Shown here: positions 14,915 through 23,215 of the stretch, one piece after another
Layout: each line of letters begins with the position of its first letter
How positions within the stretch are numbered: position 1 is the stretch's first letter
Source of the DNA: Candidatus Saccharibacteria bacterium UBA2112
Lineage (GTDB): Bacteria > Patescibacteriota > Saccharimonadia > Saccharimonadales > Saccharimonadaceae
DNA: 34,620 nucleotides
Direction: 5' to 3'
Assembly (NCBI GenBank): GCA_002331045.1
Contig: DCYK01000022.1
Span: 1 to 34,620, forward strand
The notes under the pieces: generated by a model
Told to the model about the DNA's origin: nothing
The model's database searches: none
The model's input: the letters and a program-made list of their open reading frames with translations, nothing else
Program-made: the position numbers and the translations under genes

Positions 14915-16803
14915 TGCCCCGCCTTCCCATCCCCGGCAAAGACTCAGGTACCTGGGGTACTATTCTCAACGACTATCTCTCCCAGTCCCACAATACAGAC
15001 GGCACCCTCAAAGCAGACTCTGTCGGCAGTGTACAACTCGCAGATAATGCCGTTACGAATAGTGCTATCGCTCCTAATACAATTACTGCTACAGAGATAC
15101 AGGACGAATCGATTCTAGAGGCACAACTTGCTAGCGGAGTTCAAACAAAACTGAATGCTGTTGCACCTACGTGGAGTACAATTAGCGGGAAGCCTGCTGT
15201 GATTGCCGCGGGGAGTGATGCGTCTGCCGCAAGGAGTGTAATAGGGGCTGTAAATAACGATACTTTTAATGCCGGCACGTTGATTGCCACCGAATACGGT
15301 GTCACCACCGATTTATCTAATATCGCATCTGCGCTACAAACATTACTCAATACCGCAGCGTCCGCTGGTAAAAGAGTCTACCTACCTAAAGGCACTTATA
15401 ATCTTGGGTCGGCAGTTGCAATCCCAGCAGGAACCCATCTCTATGGCGATGGCATGGTGAATGGGACAAAGATCAAGCTGATCGATTCATTTCCTACACA
15501 GGCGCCGTTTTATAACGCAGTGACATCTGGTTTTTCGAACGTTTATATTCATGATTTAGAAATTGACGGCAATGCCGTTGGGCAATCTGGTGACCAAACG
15601 ATTAATGGCAATCCAAATGTGCTAATGTTCTTATCATCAGCCTCAGGAACACCAGGATCAAACGTCATTGTGGAACGTGTGTATGCCCATGATTCTTTCC
15701 GACTGGGTATCGCATTCCAACATATCGATGGCGGTGCAGTTCGGGACTGCGTCGTCGGTCCAAACGGTCGTGATGGAGTTACCATCTATGGATGTAAGCG
15801 TATTCAGGTTCGTAATAACCGCATCAATCAATGCGGTGATGATATGATTGGTATTAACTCCGAGACACGTCTATGTGAAAATATTGTTGTCGAGGGCAAT
15901 ATATTGACTGGCCCAAGTTCACGCAACGTCGGCAAGGGCATTCGCCTATTTGGCGGTCGCAATATTACAGTATTCGGCAATACTATTGATTCGCCATGTG
16001 AAATTGGAATCTATTGCGCTACGTATGAATCATTTGGTATGTCGCGTGTAACTATTATTGGCAATATCATCACAAATACTGGTACGAATGGCTCATCGGC
16101 GAAACAAGGTATCCTCGTGCAGGCAAACCGTGCGGAATATCATACCACTAACTATGCGTATATTACTGATGTAATAATCTCAGACAATGTTATTAACTCG
16201 ACATTAGGAGCTGGTATTGAACTACGGAGCGACCATACGGGTGTGGACGAACTTGCACGCATTAAGGTTCGTGGTAATAATATCTCCAGCTGTACAGGGG
16301 AGGGTATTAAGGTTACGTACACGACATCCTGCCCAGTGTATGATACCCAGATTGTCGATAATACATGCCATAATTGTACGGGTCATGGTATTTGGGCGGT
16401 CAGTGCGAAACGTATCAAAATCTCAGGCAATGTGTGCTACGACAATGGTTCCGGAGGCGTAAATACGTATGGTATCCGTGCTGAGAGTTGTGACATTATC
16501 ACTATGGTTGATAATCTCGCTTACGAAACACGTTCGGGTGCATCACGCACACAAACAGTTGGTGTCCAGTGTACTTCACCGCTTAACTCAGCGGTTCAAG
16601 TCGGCAATAATACAGGTTACAATCACGCATCTGGTCAAGTTAGTTATAATTCGATTCCAGGCGCATCTACTCTTGAAGGTTGGCACGGAAAAGTTTCAGG
16701 GCAGCTTGCTGCAACAGGTTCACGTGGCGGCAACGCTGCGCTCGCAAGCCTCTTGACTCAATTGGCTGCTAAAGGTGTAATCATCGACAATACCTCTGCC
16801 TAA
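14914..16803 (+). CDS. Beta-helix protein with LPIPGKDSGTWG N-terminal adaptor (B)
   Basis: 629 residues. Residues 1-112 are the same adaptor as in the protein at 9245-10963 (only about 20 differences by eye). From about 125 on there is a right-handed parallel beta-helix of NosD/pectate-lyase-3 type: KRVYLPKGTYNLGSAV, LYGDG, then many turns with N-rich ladders (VEGNIL, VFGNTID, IIGNIIT, ISDNVIN, VRGNNIS, ISGNVCYD). Such folds bind or cut polysaccharides. No signal peptide, so export would have to be non-Sec or via a phage-tail-like assembly; neither is in the window. AAGGAGAGG precedes the ATG. Confidence 0.88.
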   Translation: MPRLPIPGKDSGTWGTILNDYLSQSHNTDGTLKADSVGSVQLADNAVTNSAIAPNTITATEIQDESILEAQLASGVQTKLNAVAPTWSTISGKPAVIAAGSDASAARSVIGAVNNDTFNAGTLIATEYGVTTDLSNIASALQTLLNTAASAGKRVYLPKGTYNLGSAVAIPAGTHLYGDGMVNGTKIKLIDSFPTQAPFYNAVTSGFSNVYIHDLEIDGNAVGQSGDQTINGNPNVLMFLSSASGTPGSNVIVERVYAHDSFRLGIAFQHIDGGAVRDCVVGPNGRDGVTIYGCKRIQVRNNRINQCGDDMIGINSETRLCENIVVEGNILTGPSSRNVGKGIRLFGGRNITVFGNTIDSPCEIGIYCATYESFGMSRVTIIGNIITNTGTNGSSAKQGILVQANRAEYHTTNYAYITDVIISDNVINSTLGAGIELRSDHTGVDELARIKVRGNNISSCTGEGIKVTYTTSCPVYDTQIVDNTCHNCTGHGIWAVSAKRIKISGNVCYDNGSGGVNTYGIRAESCDIITMVDNLAYETRSGASRTQTVGVQCTSPLNSAVQVGNNTGYNHASGQVSYNSIPGASTLEGWHGKVSGQLAATGSRGGNAALASLLTQLAAKGVIIDNTSA

Positions 16804-16828
16804 CAAAAACTTACTCATAATCTCATCC

Positions 16829-17332
16829 TTACTCAACCCAGGCCCACCAGCCACTTCCGCCGGTTTCATCATAACCAACAGCTTGTGCACTCTCAGGCGC
16901 TGGGTCAACCTGATCACAAGTAGCATTATTCCCTACGCCACCAACAGCATCTGTCACGGTACCATTGACAAGATAATAGCCACCACCACCTTTTGAAACC
17001 GCACCAACAGCATAGTGAACAGCATCATTACTGCGACAGTAGTACAAATTATTTCTAATTGCATAACTCCCTTTTGCAACTATAACCTCCATCGTATTAA
17101 GTTCAGTTGCATTACCGGGATATTGTCCTGAGCTAGATTGTACTCTATAAATCTCTAGTTTCTTTGCAATATTTGCTAGATCATTTTTGACAGTTGTGTC
17201 ATGTGTTTGGTTAGTAATACCATTGTACGCAACTATTACAATAGCCGCCAAAATGCCAATAACTACCACAACTATAAGTAGCTCAACTATAGTAAAACCA
17301 GTCTGCCTTCTTAATAAAAAATGGCCATTCAT
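16829..17332 (-). CDS. Type IV prepilin-like protein 1
   Basis: 167 residues. The prepilin site is G|FTIVE (cut after Gly at about 12) followed by the hydrophobic stem that builds the pilus core, ending AYNGITN. The C-terminal globular part has two Cys (YYCRSND, ATCDQVD) suitable for the pilin D-loop disulfide and ends GGSGWWAWVE. Pilins of this kind are abundant in Saccharibacteria and linked to host contact and twitching; no assembly ATPase, PilC or peptidase gene is nearby. TAAAAT is 6 nt before the ATG. Paralogue at 22461-22961. Confidence 0.93.
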   Translation of the reverse strand: MNGHFLLRRQTGFTIVELLIVVVVIGILAAIVIVAYNGITNQTHDTTVKNDLANIAKKLEIYRVQSSSGQYPGNATELNTMEVIVAKGSYAIRNNLYYCRSNDAVHYAVGAVSKGGGGYYLVNGTVTDAVGGVGNNATCDQVDPAPESAQAVGYDETGGSGWWAWVE

Positions 17333-17338
17333 AACAAC

Positions 17339-17344
17339 ATTTTA
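17339..17344 (-). promoter_or_regulatory. -10 box of prepilin 1
   Basis: TAAAAT on the minus strand, 6 nt (gttgtt) before the ATG at 17332; no Shine-Dalgarno, so probably leaderless. The -35 is weak. Confidence 0.5.
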
Positions 17345-17515
17345 CTACATTAGGGTTATACTTACTCACAGTTCTATACTATAAAGCTATAAATAATATG
17401 ACACCTTTCACTTACGAGACTCCACGGTTGTATGTAATCATCTTATAAGAGATAGCCATTGTAATTTATGCACTACTTAAGTCACCAAAACCTCTAACAG
17501 ATGTATATTGGCTGC

Positions 17516-19828
17516 TTAGCGACGCTTTTTCCAAAGCTTTGATGGCCACCACATTGGTCGACCAACCTCTAATGTTAATGATGGCACCAATAGCGAGCGA
17601 ACGACAATGGTATCAAGCAACACACCAAACGCAACGATAAATGCAATTTGTGCCAAGAACAAGATCGGGATAACGTTTAGTGCGGCAAAGGTTGCCGCTA
17701 GCACTATACCAGCACTCGTAATTACCCCGCCCGTTACGACCAGACCTTTTATCGTCCCTTTACTAACACCAAGCCGTATCGTCTCTTCACGAACACGCGT
17801 CATGAGGAAGATATTGTAGTCAATACCCAACGCTACCAAAAATACAAAGCCAAATATAATGACCGAGGGATCCGCGCCGGGAAATTGCCAGACATGATTA
17901 AACAATACTGCAGCAATGCCGATGGTCGCGCCAAAGGAGAGTACTGTTGTGAGCAGTAGCAGGAGCGGAGCGACCACTGCACGCAGTAAAAGCATCAGGA
18001 TGATAGTAATCGCCACAAGTATCAGAGGCATCACAACCTGTACATCACGTAGGGCAGAACGATTCGTATCTAGTTGCGCAGCAGTTGTGCCACCAATCAT
18101 GGCGGTACCATCCACGCCTTCAAGCTTGTCACGCAATCGTTCGATCGTCTCGCGCGCTGTTAATGAATCGGCCGCATCCACAAGTGTTGCTTGGAGTAGC
18201 ACTTGTCCCTCGACAACCTTTACCGTTGCATTACTATATGGATAGACCTGACTCGTCAGTTCCTCGATCGATGGAATCTGTGCCGTGGCAGCAGCATAGG
18301 CAGCATCACGCGCCGACTGTGGTGCACCTGCCATTTGTCTATCGATGCGATCCCGAACCGTATTTAATTGCTGCTGACGTTGCTCGCTCACCCGCTGACG
18401 TATTTCCTGACGCAGCTCATCCTCTGCTTGCCCGACGGGTGCTGTATTTGCTCCCCTAACATCCATTGCCGTAACACTCACAGAATCAACCCCGTCATCT
18501 CGATCAAGCACCTGGACAACCGGATCCTGGTGGTCGCGATCAGCGATGATATACGCGGGTGATCCAGCCCCGCTCGGGAAGTGTGCGTTCACAATTTCTT
18601 GACCATCGCGGGCTTCTGATTCTCCCAGTATCAAATTATTTTGCGCGACACCCTCCGCGCGTAACTGAAAAACACCAACGCAAGCGACAAGTAATGCCGC
18701 CGTACACCCAACCCATAGTCGACGTGGATGGCGCTGAACGAAGGCACCAATTTTTGCCCACACTGGATGAGCACCCTGATAATCCTGTTCTGCGCGTGCA
18801 AGCTTGTATTTTGGACGACGCGGCCAAAAAGCGACGCGGCCAAACACGTACAACAACGAGGGAAGCAATGTCAACGCCACTAGTATCGATAGTGCAATGC
18901 CGATCCCCCCAACAGGACCAAGTGCTTTGTTTGAACCGAGATCAGAAAACAGCAGGCACAGAAGTCCGGCCGTCACAGTCGCGCCCGCGGCAATAATTGG
19001 CTCGTACGATGCCTTGAGTGCCGCACGTGTGGCATCCCATTTACGAGCGTGATCCAGTAGCTCCTCGCGATAGCGCGCAATATACAGCAGCGAGTAATCC
19101 GTTGCTGCACCGATAACCAGAATGAACAAAATACCTTGCACCTGACCATTGAGCTGTACGATATCCGCATCTGCCGCATAATAAACAGCAAGAATTGCCA
19201 CTGCAAGCGCCGAAAGCGCAGAGAGAAGTACGATAAAGGGGAGAAGTGGGGAACGATAAACAACCAAGAGAATCACAAAGACGACCGACAAAGCGACAAT
19301 GATAAGCGTGCTATCAATACCCGAAAAAGCCTCCTGCAAATCATAGGCAAACGAAGCCGGTCCGGTGAGCGTGTATGAAACCGGGAGATCAGCATCTGCC
19401 AATGCCTCTTTGATCAGGGGAAACACCTCTTCAAAGTCGCTGTTCGTTTCAAGTGGAATTGTCGTGATCGCTGCTTTTTTATCCTCGGAACGAATCGGGG
19501 GGCTGACATCACCAGCAACCTGTTTAATTTCCGATAGCTCACTATTGACCCGTGTTAACTGGTTGATATCTTGCTCGGACAGCAACTCGCCATTCTTTTC
19601 ATAGGCAATAATCACCGGCAGAAAGTTCTCGTCCTGGAATGCATCGAGCCGATTACTTACTTCGAGCGATTCAGAGTTCTTGGGTAAAAATGTGGTCAGG
19701 TCGGTGCTTGATTGTTCACTGATTTTGCCAAAATACGGACCACCAATAGCTGCAAGCCCAAACCAGACAATAATCAATGCGCTCGGCAAAAAAATACGAA
19801 ACCATCTGAATAATTTCTTTTTTATCAT
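17516..19828 (-). CDS. MMPL/RND-superfamily exporter
   Basis: 770 residues with the MMPL plan: one helix, an extracytoplasmic domain (about 35-165), five helices, a second loop (about 390-555, charged and Q/R-rich) and a last helix bundle. SSTDLTTFLPKNSES after helix 1 and the paired GAATDYSLLYIARYREE / ALGIDYNIFLMTRVREE segments with the proton-relay Asp-Tyr are family hallmarks. Actinobacterial homologues export lipids or drugs with the proton gradient; the cargo here is unknown. TACACT is 8 nt before the ATG. A perfect palindrome lies further upstream (19885-19902). Confidence 0.93.
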   Translation of the reverse strand: MIKKKLFRWFRIFLPSALIIVWFGLAAIGGPYFGKISEQSSTDLTTFLPKNSESLEVSNRLDAFQDENFLPVIIAYEKNGELLSEQDINQLTRVNSELSEIKQVAGDVSPPIRSEDKKAAITTIPLETNSDFEEVFPLIKEALADADLPVSYTLTGPASFAYDLQEAFSGIDSTLIIVALSVVFVILLVVYRSPLLPFIVLLSALSALAVAILAVYYAADADIVQLNGQVQGILFILVIGAATDYSLLYIARYREELLDHARKWDATRAALKASYEPIIAAGATVTAGLLCLLFSDLGSNKALGPVGGIGIALSILVALTLLPSLLYVFGRVAFWPRRPKYKLARAEQDYQGAHPVWAKIGAFVQRHPRRLWVGCTAALLVACVGVFQLRAEGVAQNNLILGESEARDGQEIVNAHFPSGAGSPAYIIADRDHQDPVVQVLDRDDGVDSVSVTAMDVRGANTAPVGQAEDELRQEIRQRVSEQRQQQLNTVRDRIDRQMAGAPQSARDAAYAAATAQIPSIEELTSQVYPYSNATVKVVEGQVLLQATLVDAADSLTARETIERLRDKLEGVDGTAMIGGTTAAQLDTNRSALRDVQVVMPLILVAITIILMLLLRAVVAPLLLLLTTVLSFGATIGIAAVLFNHVWQFPGADPSVIIFGFVFLVALGIDYNIFLMTRVREETIRLGVSKGTIKGLVVTGGVITSAGIVLAATFAALNVIPILFLAQIAFIVAFGVLLDTIVVRSLLVPSLTLEVGRPMWWPSKLWKKRR

Positions 19829-19836
19829 TACTCTTT

Positions 19837-19842
19837 AGTGTA
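19837..19842 (-). promoter_or_regulatory. -10 box of the MMPL gene
   Basis: TACACT on the minus strand, 8 nt before the ATG at 19828; no ribosome binding site between, and no good -35. Confidence 0.45.
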
Positions 19843-19884
19843 ACAAACTATAGGCCCAAATATCGTTTATTGCTTATGCAGCGG

Positions 19885-19902
19885 TAATTAACACGTTAAT
19901 TA
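19885..19902. promoter_or_regulatory. Perfect AT-rich palindrome upstream of the MMPL gene
   Basis: TAATTAAC-AC-GTTAATTA, 8-bp arms around 2 bp, about 45 bp upstream of the MMPL -10 and 27 bp past the DUF1801 stop. Size and symmetry suit a dimeric regulator; no T-run follows, so it is not a terminator. Confidence 0.45.
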
Positions 19903-19928
19903 TATGGCAGGTGAGTGATCGCTTGATT

Positions 19929-20345
19929 CTACAGCGTCTTCCAATCATCATTGTCATACGCGGTCTGAATCAGATCGCGTAACTTATCCTGATCTACGTC
20001 ATCAAGCTTTTTGATATAGACACAGCCCTTGCCTATTTCGCAATTGCCCAGCTCGTCCAGCTGTTTCTGATACTTCTTGGCATCAGGGGTCATATATAGG
20101 GATAGTTTATTCTTGCGCGGACTGAAGCCAATCCGCATCCACTCGCCCTCACGCCCTGATGCATATTTGTACCGGACCGTACCAAACCCAATGATACTAC
20201 TACCCCACATCACGGGCTGTTCGCCAGAAATATCACGCATCATGTCGATCAATACCTGACTGTCTTGACGCTGCTGACTATTTTCTAGCTCATCCAAAAA
20301 TACATCGACACTTTTGTTTGTTGGGTTTGTTTTGTTCTGACTCAT
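19929..20345 (-). CDS. DUF1801 domain protein
   Basis: 138 residues of the DUF1801/YdhG-like fold: SGEQPVMWGSSIIGFGTVRYKY and GEWMRIGFSPRKNKLSLYMTPDAKKY are typical, as is the KGCVYIKKLDDVDQDKLRDLI end. Members are small cytosolic proteins of unknown function, some iron-chaperone-like (frataxin-type fold). TATCAT (20357-20352) lies 6 nt before the ATG. Confidence 0.88.
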   Translation of the reverse strand: MSQNKTNPTNKSVDVFLDELENSQQRQDSQVLIDMMRDISGEQPVMWGSSIIGFGTVRYKYASGREGEWMRIGFSPRKNKLSLYMTPDAKKYQKQLDELGNCEIGKGCVYIKKLDDVDQDKLRDLIQTAYDNDDWKTL

Positions 20346-20351
20346 ATATTT

Positions 20352-20357
20352 ATGATA
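20352..20357 (-). promoter_or_regulatory. -10 box of the DUF1801 gene
   Basis: TATCAT on the minus strand with 6 nt (aaatat) to the ATG at 20345, the same spacing as at msrA and other genes here. Confidence 0.5.
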
Positions 20358-20363
20358 GCAGGA

Positions 20364-21338
20364 CTAGGCAGCAGTGGATAATCCCTCAAAGTATGCCTTT
20401 GTTGTAAACTGCTTGTGCATTGCCAACCGGCCCACTATTTGCTCCAGACTAACATTTCCCCGATCGCCAACATAGTCATCCAGTATTTTTCCTATATAGT
20501 CGCGGGAAAGGTTATATATCTTTTTGCCCTTTTCTACGTTAAAGACATCAACAAGATTTGCGACTTCACCAGCGATTTCTCGATTCGGACGCAAATATAC
20601 CACGTTTCCGTCATGCTCCTCTTGCCATTTGTCCATCTCCCACATCATATGTCGTTCAAATATTTGTCCAAGTGGAGGCATGAAATGCTCGGCCATCGGA
20701 GCAACTACCATAACATCATCCGCCTCGGGAGCTAATCGAATATGCCCCATCGAACCGCCGACACCACCATCGACATAAAAATCAGGTCCCTTACGCACAG
20801 GACTAAACACAAAAGGCACCGTACAAGAGGCAGCTGCAAGCTTTGCGAGTTTCACTTCTGCACCACTGAGCTTTTCAAGTCCAGGTTTATGCCGGGGGTC
20901 CAAAGAGCCCATTCGCCACACCATCGCCTCGACATTCGAAGCCTTTGTATCACCCAAGATATCGGTATACATTCCCTCCAAAAAGCCAGGCTTGAGTGAT
21001 CCTGGCCAGCCAAACTGTTTTAGCTCGGCAACATCCTCAAACTCTATACCGGCTGCCGCAAAACTGGCCGCACCCGAGCCGGCCGATGTACCAAGCATTT
21101 GCGTATCACGGACATCAACCCCGAAATCTTCGATACCTTTGAGTGCGCCTGCATTCCAGCCAAGGCCAGTTGCTCCGCCACCAGCAAGCACAATCGATAC
21201 AGTCCGATGGCCTACTTTCATTCGTGTTTCCTGCAGTGACCAGTCAGGAGTCAGCAATTCCTGGTCGTAGCCAGAGGGGACATACAGACCGGATTCAAGT
21301 ACTGGTGTGAAATCGCTTTGCGATTCATGATTTGCCAT
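20364..21338 (-). CDS. Patatin-like phospholipase family protein
   Basis: 324 residues. Oxyanion loop GGGATG (53-58), nucleophile elbow GTSAG with Ser85, and catalytic Asp in DGG (D189) give the Ser-Asp dyad of patatin-like lipases. No signal peptide. It may release fatty acids from lipids, useful to an organism that takes lipids from a host; that role is inference. ATG at 21338 is preferred for GAGGAG 5 nt upstream; a longer frame from 21371 has no ribosome site. Confidence 0.9.
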   Translation of the reverse strand: MANHESQSDFTPVLESGLYVPSGYDQELLTPDWSLQETRMKVGHRTVSIVLAGGGATGLGWNAGALKGIEDFGVDVRDTQMLGTSAGSGAASFAAAGIEFEDVAELKQFGWPGSLKPGFLEGMYTDILGDTKASNVEAMVWRMGSLDPRHKPGLEKLSGAEVKLAKLAAASCTVPFVFSPVRKGPDFYVDGGVGGSMGHIRLAPEADDVMVVAPMAEHFMPPLGQIFERHMMWEMDKWQEEHDGNVVYLRPNREIAGEVANLVDVFNVEKGKKIYNLSRDYIGKILDDYVGDRGNVSLEQIVGRLAMHKQFTTKAYFEGLSTAA

Positions 21339-21392
21339 AATCACTCCTCGTGTCATAGATCGCTTTCGCATTTATGAAAACGGTGTGTAGTA

Positions 21393-21421
21393 ATTATAGT
21401 ATGTTTTGATCCAATATGCAA
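21393..21421 (-). promoter_or_regulatory. Promoter of the patatin-like gene
   Basis: TTGCAT (21421-21416), 17-bp spacer, TATAAT (21398-21393); start near 21386, leader about 48 nt to the ATG at 21338 with its Shine-Dalgarno. Confidence 0.7.
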
Positions 21422-21544
21422 CCACTGCGCATCATCTATAGTCGTATCTGTCGCTTAATGTCGTCCGTTTTATCCTTACGGCTGATATAGAGTGTAGCAT
21501 CAGAAGTGTTTCATCGGGAAAACACAAGCCCTTCTTGTTTTACT

Positions 21545-21573
21545 TTGCGAACCTGACCGGTTCACGCTACACT
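21545..21573 (+). promoter_or_regulatory. Leaderless promoter of the lipid kinase gene
   Basis: TTGCGA (21545-21550), 17-bp spacer, TACACT (21568-21573), then 6 nt to the ATG at 21580. Confidence 0.65.
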
Positions 21574-21579
21574 AGGCAC

Positions 21580-22452
21580 ATGTCGCTCGTATTTATTGTT
21601 AATGCCAAAGCCAGTCGCGTACAGCGTAAGATGCACCAACTCGAGAACAGTATCGCATCACTTTTTCCAACAGCCAAAGTCCTGCCCCTCAAAAAACCAA
21701 CTGACCTCGCCAAAACAATCCATCATGTTATGAAAGAAAAGCCTCGGACAATTGTTTTGGTTGGCGGTGACGGCACCGTCATCAGTGGCATCGATATACT
21801 CAAGCAAAAAGGCTACAATGGAAAGATCGGCATCATCCCCCTTGGCACAGCAAACTACTTGGCACGAAACATTGGAACCCCGCTCGATCTCGACGAAGCA
21901 CTGACACGCATCAAGCGTGGTCGAACGCGGGACGTCCGCTTCGGTCAAGCAAATGGTACGTTGTTTTCACTATTTGCCGGCATCGGTTTTACGACCAAAA
22001 TCTCACAACACGTCAGTGTCACTCTCAAACAAAAAACAGGACAGCTCGCCTACATTGTCGAGGGATTTCGTCAGTTCAAAGATGCCCGTCATTTTACCTA
22101 CGATATTACGACGGACGGCACGCGAGATACACTTCATGGTAAAGCTCACCAGATACTTATCGCTAACGCAGATTTATCACACCAATTACCTGTCGCTCCT
22201 AGTACCAGCATTTCGCGCGCATCAATGATGCTTACGATCTACACCTCCAAAAGCAAGATACGGCTTATATTGAGTCTACTGTTATACATATTCAGCCTTG
22301 GCAGGGTAAAGACTAACATCCAAACCTACCGTATCACTAAAGCACGCATCAAAACATCACCTATGCAAAAGTTCTCATTGGATGGCGAAGTGTTTGACGC
22401 CGAGCCGGTCGATGTCACGATTAGCGAAGATGCAGTCAAACTCATTATTTAG
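21580..22452 (+). CDS. Diacylglycerol/lipid kinase family protein (YegS/DgkB-like)
   Basis: 290 residues. The DAGK catalytic domain begins with FIVNAKAS, has the ATP loop GGDGTV (62-67), then PLGTANYLARN (87-97), and ends with the family's FSLDGEVFDAEPVDVTI segment. It phosphorylates diacylglycerol or related lipids, or may be a sphingosine-kinase-like enzyme. An in-frame ATG at 21535 exists, but the promoter and the family N-terminus favour 21580. Convergent with prepilin 2 across 8 nt. Confidence 0.92.
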   Translation: MSLVFIVNAKASRVQRKMHQLENSIASLFPTAKVLPLKKPTDLAKTIHHVMKEKPRTIVLVGGDGTVISGIDILKQKGYNGKIGIIPLGTANYLARNIGTPLDLDEALTRIKRGRTRDVRFGQANGTLFSLFAGIGFTTKISQHVSVTLKQKTGQLAYIVEGFRQFKDARHFTYDITTDGTRDTLHGKAHQILIANADLSHQLPVAPSTSISRASMMLTIYTSKSKIRLILSLLLYIFSLGRVKTNIQTYRITKARIKTSPMQKFSLDGEVFDAEPVDVTISEDAVKLII

Positions 22453-22460
22453 CTCGTCCA

Positions 22461-22961
22461 CTACTTCACCCAGCTCTTCCAACCACCACCGGTACTATGG
22501 CCATTACTGATAAAAGCGTTAGGGTCATCCCACGCAGTCAAGCCAACTGCTTGACACGTTTTACTGCCATCAGCGACCGGAACTTGTTTTAGGCCATCAA
22601 GCGAGTTGATAATATAAGCGGCCGTACTTGAAACCGTTCGAGCACCAATAGCAAATTCATCGGTCACAGTATTGTAACAATAGTAAAAGTTGTTCTGGGC
22701 CGTATCATAAACTGATTTACTCGCCTTGATGTTCGCGATACTTAGTTGAGCATCGCTCGTAGGATATGTACTATTTTCGACTTTATATAATTCTATCCTT
22801 TTTTTAGCGCTCGCCAGGTCACTCTGTATCGCAGACGCACGAGCAGAGTTGGTGATTCCGTTATATGCCACAATCACAATGGCAGCCAGAATGCCAATCA
22901 CGACGACAACGATGAGGAGTTCAACGATGGTAAATCCTGTTGTTTTGCGATTGGCCCACAT
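22461..22961 (-). CDS. Type IV prepilin-like protein 2
   Basis: 166 residues. Prepilin cleavage site G|FTIVE at about 9-10 and a stem of about 25 residues that is identical to prepilin 1 up to AYNGITN; the globular domain differs but keeps two Cys (YYCYNTV, KTCQAVG) and ends GGGWKSWVK. Probably a minor or alternative pilin, or a surface protein on the same pilus system. TAGACT (22973-22968) is 6 nt before the ATG. Confidence 0.93.
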   Translation of the reverse strand: MWANRKTTGFTIVELLIVVVVIGILAAIVIVAYNGITNSARASAIQSDLASAKKRIELYKVENSTYPTSDAQLSIANIKASKSVYDTAQNNFYYCYNTVTDEFAIGARTVSSTAAYIINSLDGLKQVPVADGSKTCQAVGLTAWDDPNAFISNGHSTGGGWKSWVK

Positions 22962-22967
22962 AGTTAC

Positions 22968-22995
22968 AGTCTAGCATAGGCGGAATCCGGAGCAA
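22968..22995 (-). promoter_or_regulatory. Leaderless promoter of prepilin 2
   Basis: TTGCTC (22995-22990), 16-bp spacer, TAGACT (22973-22968), 6 nt to the ATG at 22961. Confidence 0.5.
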
Positions 22996-23077
22996 GTGCT
23001 CATTAAATATGTCATATCATTGTTTAAATAACAACTTATTTTTTCATCTGTTATCTACAGAAACAATACTATTTTTG

Positions 23078-23106
23078 TTGACACACCGAACCATTACGGT
23101 TACGCT
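23078..23106 (+). promoter_or_regulatory. Promoter region of the LysM-CHAP gene
   Basis: TTGACA (23078-23083), 17-bp spacer, TACGCT (23101-23106). A second candidate, TTGCAA (23121-23126), 16 bp, TAATAT (23143-23148), lies closer. The leader contains CCATGTC (23152-23158) and GACATGG (23191-23197), which could form a hairpin ending just before the ribosome site AAGGGAG (23202-23208). Confidence 0.5.
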
Positions 23107-23215
23107 TGTTCTCGTGTTTTTTGCAAAGTATGCTTGAACACATAATATGTACCATGTCAATATATCCACCAATAGTTACTTATGACTAACGACATGGAGT
23201 TAAGGGAGAAAACCA

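Noticed and set aside
14772..15047. 91-codon frame with a hydrophobic start before beta-helix gene B
   Set aside because: It runs out of frame into the well-supported adaptor domain of gene B, and its C-terminal half is an Arg/Pro-rich shadow.
18559..18996. 145-codon plus-strand frame opposite the MMPL gene
   Set aside because: Antisense shadow of a conserved membrane protein; composition is Arg/Pro-rich and no start signal is present.
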